Positions 1-5,391 of a stretch of DNA of 5,391 nucleotides are shown piece after piece. The stretch is taken from NCBI GenBank assembly GCA_012032215.1, contig JAAURO010000149.1:1-5391 (forward strand), read 5' to 3'. The translations under genes were made by a program, and so were the position numbers. This DNA is from Limnobacter sp. (GTDB lineage Bacteria; Pseudomonadota; Gammaproteobacteria; Burkholderiales; Burkholderiaceae_B). Each line of letters opens with the position of its first letter. Within the stretch, counting starts at the first letter, position 1. The notes beneath the pieces were generated by a model. The model worked only from the letters and a program-made list of their open reading frames with translations, did no database searches and was not told the DNA's origin.

Positions 1-74
1 TGCGAAAAGGCGATGCAGAAGCGGTGTAAAGGCGCTGCACCAAGCGGCAAAGGCGGTGCAGAAGCAGCCCCGTG
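1..74. repeat. Imperfect 21-22 bp tandem repeat, three copies, beyond the corA stop
   Basis: Three consecutive copies begin with AAAGGCG at 6, 28 and 49 and continue with TGCAGAAGC or TGCACCAAGC. The first copy is 22 bp, the other two are 21 bp. Read on the plus strand they resemble seven-residue units starting Lys-Gly (KGDAEAV, KGAAPSG, KGGAEAA), and the period of 21 suggests coding origin, perhaps the end of a low-complexity gene entering from the left. The odd 22nd base could be another indel of the kind seen throughout the window. No start or complete reading frame is visible, so no gene is called. Copies two and three also create an inverted repeat (CTGCACC 35-41, GGTGCAG 55-61) that is not followed by a T-tract. 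Confidence 0.45.
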
Positions 75-1134
75 TCAGGCGCGTTCTTTTTTACCTCGTT
101 TCCCAGGGGTTGTCCGAAGTCGTAAAATCAGTAACACCAGTCCCGTGCTTAGCCCCACCATCAGCGCCATAGCTATCCAGAACCCGGAAGGGTTATCGAT
201 AAGCGGCATGTGCTGGAAATTCATGCCAAACAAACCGGTAAGCAATGTCAGTGGCATAAACACCGCAGACAAAATGGTCAGAACAGTAATAATTTCGTTG
301 GTTTTGTGCGAGGTTGCAGAAAAATGCAGTTGCACGGCGGCTTCGGTACTTTCGCCCAAGCGCCGCGCCAGGTTGCTGATGCGTTCCAGGTGTTCCAGTG
401 CGTCGCGGGCTTTCACGAGGGTGGTGTGTTCGGCTTTGTTTTTTCTGTCTTTGTGGTCTAGCCAGTCGGACAAGGCATCGGTCTGGTCTTCTGCTACGGA
501 TTCCAGCCGGGTAAGTTCGTTGCGTGCCGAGAGCAGGGCGTTCCAGTCTTGAAATCTTTTGGTGGAGCTCAGTAAATCGCGCTGCCAGCGTTCCAGTTGC
601 GAAGAAATCTCGGGTCGAATGTCGAGAAAACGGTCTATCAGGCCGCTGACTAACTGAATTTGAAGTTCTTCCGCTGTGCGCGGTGTTTTTTTAAAGCGAA
701 ACAGGCTGTGGCCCGGTGCTTTGTGCTCGGTGGTGTGTCCGTGTGTAAGTGTGGCTGCTGCCAATGCGGCTTCAAAAGTGCGGCTGTCGTTAAAACGGTA
801 GGTAACGAGCAGTTTGTGGGTAAGCAAAAAAACGCCGGGCGGGTTTTAATGCGCAAGCGGTTTTCGTGGTCAAACAGGGGCCTTGAAGACAGCGACCGGA
901 TAATGAGCAAACTGTATTGGTTGCCGCTGTCAAAGTGGCTGGGGTGGTAGAGGTTGGCCAGGTCTTCGTGGTGTAGCTCGTCTATGCTGATGCCGGTGAG
1001 TTGCTGCACGGGCGCGACCCAAGCCCTTTCTTCAGACAGGGTGCAGTCCAGCCACAAAAACCCATCGGCGGGAAGTTGTTCGGGCAGGGCTTCAAGCGCA
1101 CGAAGTGGTGGGCGTGAAAATGGAAGATGCGCAT
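75..1134 (-). CDS. corA: CorA-family divalent metal (magnesium) transporter, interrupted by two frameshifts
   Basis: Inner-membrane channel of the CorA family, which takes up Mg2+ (some members move Co2+, Ni2+ or Zn2+). The reconstructed protein is about 353 residues. It starts MRIFHFHA, has the N-terminal cytoplasmic domain (IDELHHEDLANLYHPSHFDS), a long charged helical stretch, then two membrane helices at about 282-303 and 319-340. The family signature GMN (304-306, in FGMNFQHMP) sits at the end of the first helix; GMN rather than GIN favours CorA over ZntB. Two single-base losses break the frame. At the G run 1110-1112 one added base changes HAHHF to HAPPLRALEALPEQL. At the A run 826-832 one added base joins TRPAFF to LLTHKLLV. 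The start at 1134 is chosen because the conserved N-terminus begins there; no clear Shine-Dalgarno precedes it. It lies downstream of hemB on the same strand and may be cotranscribed. The transported ion cannot be fixed from sequence. Confidence 0.9.
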
Positions 1135-1143
1135 GGGGTGTAA

Positions 1144-1214
1144 GTGCCGTAATGAGTGTGCCGTAATGAGTGTGCCGTAAATGAGTGTGCCGTAATGAGT
1201 GTGCCGTAATGAGT
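1144..1214. repeat. Five tandem copies of a 14-bp unit in the hemB-corA gap
   Basis: The unit GTGCCGTAATGAGT (plus strand) occurs at 1144-1157, 1158-1171, 1172-1186, 1187-1200 and 1201-1214. Copies are identical except the third, which carries one extra A in the AA run (15 bp). The array fills most of the space between the hemB stop and the corA start and ends nine bases upstream of the corA ATG, so on the corA transcript the repeats (ACTCATTACGGCAC) occupy the leader where a ribosome binding site would be. There are no spacers, so it is not a CRISPR array. A role in corA expression is possible but only inferred from position. Confidence 0.95.
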
Positions 1215-1240
1215 GTCTTGACTTTTGCTGAAACTGTGAG

Positions 1241-2232
<992 letters not shown>

Positions 2233-2236
<4 letters not shown>

Positions 2237-2873
2237 GGTGCCGGGGGTTCAGGTTCTTCGGGACGAATCCAGTGTTCCAGTTGCTTTTGCAATTCGGGCA
2301 TGCCTTCTTTTTCAGGGCAGACCACAGTTGCAGGGTAATGGCCTGGCCGTTTTGGAGCAAAGGTTCAAGCGCGGTTTTCATGGCGCGCAGCAGGTCGGTT
2401 TTTCACGTTTTTGAGTTTGTCGGCTTTTGAGAGCACGATGTGGACGGGTAACTGCCGTTTGGCCACAAACGCCAGCAGTGCCATGTCGCGCTCCAGAAGG
2501 CCACGGCGGCAGTCAACAATCATGACGCAGCCACGCAGGCTGGTGCGTTCTGAGAGGTAGCTGCCGAGTTCTTTGTCCCACACCGATTGGCCGGTTTGCG
2601 CTATTTGCGCATAGCCGTAGCCGGGCAGGTCGACCAGCCGTGCAATGGCCTCGCCTTTTTCCAGAACCTGAAAAAAAAATTCAGTAATTGGGTTCGGCCT
2701 GGTGTTTTACTGGCATAAGCGAGTTGGCGCTGTTGGCACAGGGTGTTGATGGTGGTAGATTTACCAGCATTGGAGCGGCCAACGAATACAATTTCTGGCA
2801 CGCTGGCGCCAGGGCACTCGCTGTGGCGCGAGGCTGAAATCTCGAAATGGGTGTTGTGGAAATTAATGGTCAT
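2233..2873 (-). CDS. engB: Ribosome biogenesis GTP-binding protein EngB (YihA/YsxC), three frameshifts
   Basis: Small GTPase of the TrmE-Era-EngA-EngB group, needed for assembly of the large ribosomal subunit and often essential. The reconstructed length is about 212-213 residues, usual for the family. The G motifs appear in order: G1 GRSNAGKST (32-40), G2 TPGRTQLLNFF (57-67), G3 DLPGYGYA (from about 81), G4 SKAD (for TKAD), and a G5-like SALK followed by KEGMPELQKQLEHWI. The tail PEEPEPPAP is Pro/Glu-rich. Three shifts break it. In the A9 run 2671-2679, two extra or one missing base gives NFFQVLE or NFFFQVLE. In the T5 run around 2402-2406, one extra or two missing bases leads into KTDLLRAM. 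In the T5 run 2308-2312, one missing base gives LKKEGM. The start at 2873 precedes the conserved N-terminus; no Shine-Dalgarno is evident. The gene diverges from cytochrome c4 and overlaps hemB by four bases. Confidence 0.96.
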
Positions 2874-2909
2874 GCTGGCATTTTAGATGCAATGGCTGTG
2901 CTTGAGGGC

Positions 2910-2915
2910 TATAAT
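2910..2915 (+). promoter_or_regulatory. Candidate -10 element (TATAAT) for the cytochrome c4-resB operon
   Basis: A perfect sigma-70 -10 hexamer TATAAT lies in the divergent gap between engB and the cytochrome c4 gene. No good -35 is present at 16-18 bp spacing (the region around 2886-2893 reads GATGCAAT), and there is no extended TG. If used, transcription would start near 2922, leaving a leader of about 70 bases to the preferred ATG at 2993 or about 20 to the alternative ATG at 2942. On the opposite strand, TAAAAT (2885-2880) and TTATAG around 2914-2909 could serve engB, but neither has a convincing -35. Confidence 0.5.
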
Positions 2916-2992
2916 GCCGGGTTTGTGGCGTTATTGCGTACATGCAGGGGTTCTTGCGGTTCTCTTTTCTGACTTTCTTGGTGGGTGTGGGT

Positions 2993-3630
2993 ATGCGACA
3001 GGTGGCTGTGGTGTTCGGTTCGTTTTTTCTGGCCTTGGGCGCGGCGTTTGCACAAGCACCTTCGGAAAGCCTGCAAGCAGATTTGGCCAAGGGGGCCAGA
3101 TAGCCAGTGCGCAGTGCGCAGCCTGCCACGGGGCAGAAGGCAATTCGGCCGCGCCCACCTACCCCAAGCTGGCTGGTCAGCACGCCGATTATTTGTACAA
3201 GCAACTGAAGAATTTTAAAATTGCCGAAGGTGCAGACAAAGCGCTGCGCGAGAACGCCATTATGGCGGGTTTTGCCGCCGGTTTGTCCGAGCAGGACATG
3301 CGCAATGTGGCCGCTTATTTTGCGGCCCAAAAAACAGAGCCGGGTTTTGCGGGCAACAAGGCTACTCTGGCGCAGGGGCAGGCCATTTACCAAGGCGGCA
3401 TTGCTGAAAAAGGCGTGCCTGCGTGCGCAGCTTGCCACAGCCCGAATGGTGCCGGAATTCCTGCGCAGTATCCACGTTTGGGTGGCCAGCATGCCGAGTA
3501 CACCAGTGCCCAGCTAACGGCGTTTCGCGAAGGGTTGCGTACCAATAGCGAACCAATGATCACCATTACCAGCCGCCTCTCCGACGCTGAAATCAAGGCT
3601 TTGGCCGATTACATCGCTGGCCTCCATTAA
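2993..3630 (+). CDS. Periplasmic di-haem cytochrome c4, one frameshift
   Basis: Soluble or membrane-associated periplasmic electron carrier of the cytochrome c4 family, which typically passes electrons from the bc1 complex to terminal oxidases. The reconstructed precursor is 212 residues. A signal peptide (MRQVAVVFGSFFLALG...) ends in AFA with likely cleavage after residue 20. Two similar cytochrome domains follow, each with CAACH: C42/C45/H46 and C145/C148/H149. The likely distal Met ligands are M91 (NAIMAGFA) and M189 (SEPMITI). PKLAGQHADYLYKQL and PRLGGQHAEYTSAQL are the repeated family motifs. One G is missing from the G5 run 3091-3095; adding it joins LAKGG to QIASAQCAACHG, whereas as written the signal-peptide frame stops at TAG a few codons later. 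An in-frame ATG at 2942 would add 17 residues, but 2993 gives a standard signal peptide. The stop overlaps the resB start (TAATG), so the two are probably cotranscribed and coupled. Confidence 0.95.
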
Positions 3631-5391
3631 TGGCAAAAGCGGTGGCAAGTCTCAAGGAGCTTCTGGGCTCCATGCGGTTTGCCATCAGCCTGCTGGTTCT
3701 GATTTGCATTGCCTCTGCCATTGGCACGCTGGTGGAGCAAAACCAGCCTTGGGTGAATTACATCAATCAGTTTGGCCCGTTCTGGGCCGGGTTTCTAAAG
3801 CCGATCGGCGTTTTTCAGATTTACAACGCACCGTGGTTTATTGGCATCATGGCGTTCCTGGTGGTGTCTACCAGCCTGTGCGTGTGTCGCAATGCGCCCA
3901 AAATGGTGCACGAGGCCCGTGTTTACCGCGAAAACCTGCGCGAAAGCAGTTTACAGGCGTTTGCCCACCAGTGGCGTGGCAGCTTTGCGCAGTCGGCATC
4001 TATCCTGCCTTCTACACTGGCTGAATGGCTGGAGCACAAAGGCTACAAGGTTAGGCTGAATACGCGTGCAGGCGGCACCCTGGTGGCGGCCAAAGCGGGT
4101 AGCGCCAATGCCGCTTGGGTTACATTGCCACGCATGTGTCTATTGTGGTGATTTGCGTGGGCGGCCTTTTAGACAGCGGTGTGCCTTTAAAACTGGCGGT
4201 GTGGGCCACAGGCAAGCAGCCGGTTTCGGGTGCCGCCCTTGCAAATGCTATTCCAGAAAGCGCCCGCTTGGGTGTGGCTAACCCCAGCTACCGCGCCAAT
4301 CTGTTTTTACCCGAAGGCAAAACCAGTCGCGTGGCTCTGTTAAACACCGACAGCGGCGTGCTGGTGCAAGACTTGCCCTTCGACATTACTTTGGAACAAT
4401 TCCGTATCGATTTTTACAGCACCGGGATGCCTAAGCTTTTTGCCAGCGATGTGAAGGTGCATGATCCGCAAACTGGCAAAACCTTTCGCACCAGCATAGA
4501 GGTAAACAAGCCCTTGGTCTACAAAGGGGTAACGGTGTACCAAAGCAGCTTCGACGACGGCGGCACACAGCTTGTGCTTCAAGGCATTGGGCTTTTGGGC
4601 TACACAGACCACCGTTTTACGTTAAAGGGCGAGGTGGGCGGTGCGTTGCCTTTACCAGTGCAAGATACAAATCAGCGCCACAAGGCCGGTGAACCCTTAA
4701 GCAGGAACTACCGGGTTGAGTTTACCGAATTCAAGGCCATTAACGTAGAAAACATGCCTGCTCGCGCTGCACCCGGAACAACCCTTGCCAACGCACAACA
4801 AGCCAGCACGCCAGCGCCACCTTCCAGCGATTTCATGCAGACCTTTCAAAACAACCTGGCCAGTGTGACAGGCCCTGGAGTGAACTCCAGAAAGGATGTG
4901 CGGTTTAAAAACGTAGGCCCCAGCTTTGCCTACAAGCTCAGAGATGAATCTGGTCAGGCCCGCGAATACAAAAACTACATGTTGCCCATCGAACTGGAGG
5001 GTGCTTCCTATTTGCTCACTGGCATGCGTACCACCCCGGCAGAGCCTTTTCAGTACCTGCGTATTCCTGCCGATGAGCAAGGGGGCATCAACGGATTTAT
5101 GTCCTTGCGCGCCGCTTTGCAAAATCCGGCGTTGCGTGCCGTGGCGGCTCGCCGTTTTGCCTTGAATGCCCTGGATACAAAGCACAGTGGTGCTTACAGA
5201 CAATTGCTTGGCTCTTTGGAATCGAGCGCCTTGCGCGCCTTAAACACCTTTGCGGGCGATGGCAAGGGCAGTGGGCCTGCGGGTTTGCAGGCTGTTGCTG
5301 ATTTTATTCAAGCGCGTGTTCCCGAGGCCGAGCGCCAGCAGGCCACCGATGTGATTGTGCGCATTTTGCAAGGCGTGATGTGGCAGCTGTA
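3630..5391 (+). CDS. resB: Cytochrome c biogenesis protein ResB (Ccs1), partial at the window end, one frameshift
   Basis: Inner-membrane component of System II cytochrome c maturation. With ResC/CcsA it moves haem across the membrane and ligates it to CxxCH motifs of apocytochromes in the periplasm. The N-terminus carries the family pattern LGSMRFAISLLVLICIASAI (membrane helix about 15-34), QFGPFWAGF, and a second helix near 68-86 ending STSLCVCRN. A third helix follows the frameshift (RLGYIATHVSIVVICVGGLL, 162-181), then the large periplasmic domain (IDFYSTGMPKLFASDV, VNKPLVYKGVTVYQSSF). One base is missing near 4107-4112; the first frame would stop at 4151, while the corrected frame stays open for 426 codons to the edge. 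The visible part is about 587 residues. The expected fourth helix and C-terminus are missing because the window ends, not because the gene is seen to be broken. A Pro/Ala-rich stretch lies at about 377-400. A ccsA/resC gene is expected next. Confidence 0.95.

Noticed and set aside
35..61. Terminator after corA
   Set aside because: CTGCACC and GGTGCAG form a 7-bp stem with a 13-base loop but without a T-tract. It is explained by the local repeats.
13..552. Plus-strand open frame of about 179 codons antisense to corA
   Set aside because: It runs opposite the conserved CorA C-terminus with its GMN motif and shows no recognisable domain; it is a shadow frame.
826..832. Programmed -1 ribosomal frameshift in corA
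   Set aside because: The T7 run could be slippery, but both frames are needed for a full transporter, no useful short product would result, and eight other indels in the window point to sequencing error.
1144..1214. CRISPR array
   Set aside because: The repeats are contiguous 14-bp units with no spacers and no cas genes nearby.
2887..2992. Earlier cytochrome c4 start at 2887
   Set aside because: That frame reaches the haem domain only because of the missing G at 3091-3095. Its N-terminus is Cys/Gly-rich and lacks a proper signal peptide, while the frame from 2993 gives a standard signal peptide.

Overview
The window looks like a chromosomal housekeeping segment of a betaproteobacterium, most likely Burkholderiales; a Limnobacter-like relative is possible but is an impression, not proven. 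This rests on protein character and gene order: a metal transporter, hemB and engB on the minus strand, divergent from a di-haem cytochrome c4 gene followed by resB of System II cytochrome c biogenesis. I see no mobile element, CRISPR array, RNA gene or defence system.

Layout. Positions 1-74 lie beyond the corA stop and hold three imperfect 21-22 bp repeats. On the minus strand, reading from the centre leftwards, come engB (2873-2233), hemB (2236-1241, sharing ATGA with the engB stop) and a CorA-type transporter gene (1134-75). The hemB-corA gap contains five tandem copies of a 14-bp unit ending nine bases before the corA start. On the plus strand are a cytochrome c4 gene (2993-3630) and resB (3630 to beyond 5391), which overlap by one base (TAATG). 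A perfect TATAAT lies in the divergent intergenic region at 2910-2915.

Functional theme. HemB makes porphobilinogen for haem, ResB belongs to the machinery that attaches haem covalently to periplasmic c-type cytochromes, and cytochrome c4 is such a di-haem electron carrier. EngB (ribosome assembly) and CorA (divalent metal uptake) are housekeeping neighbours. The HemB active site is of the Asp-rich, magnesium-type class.

The most striking property is that all five genes are broken by frameshifts: two in corA, two in hemB, three in engB, one in cytochrome c4 and one in resB. In every case the neighbouring frame resumes the conserved protein exactly, and most sites fall in short homopolymers. 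This is best explained by uncorrected sequencing indels rather than by gene decay, so the genes are annotated as whole CDSs with the shift sites noted.
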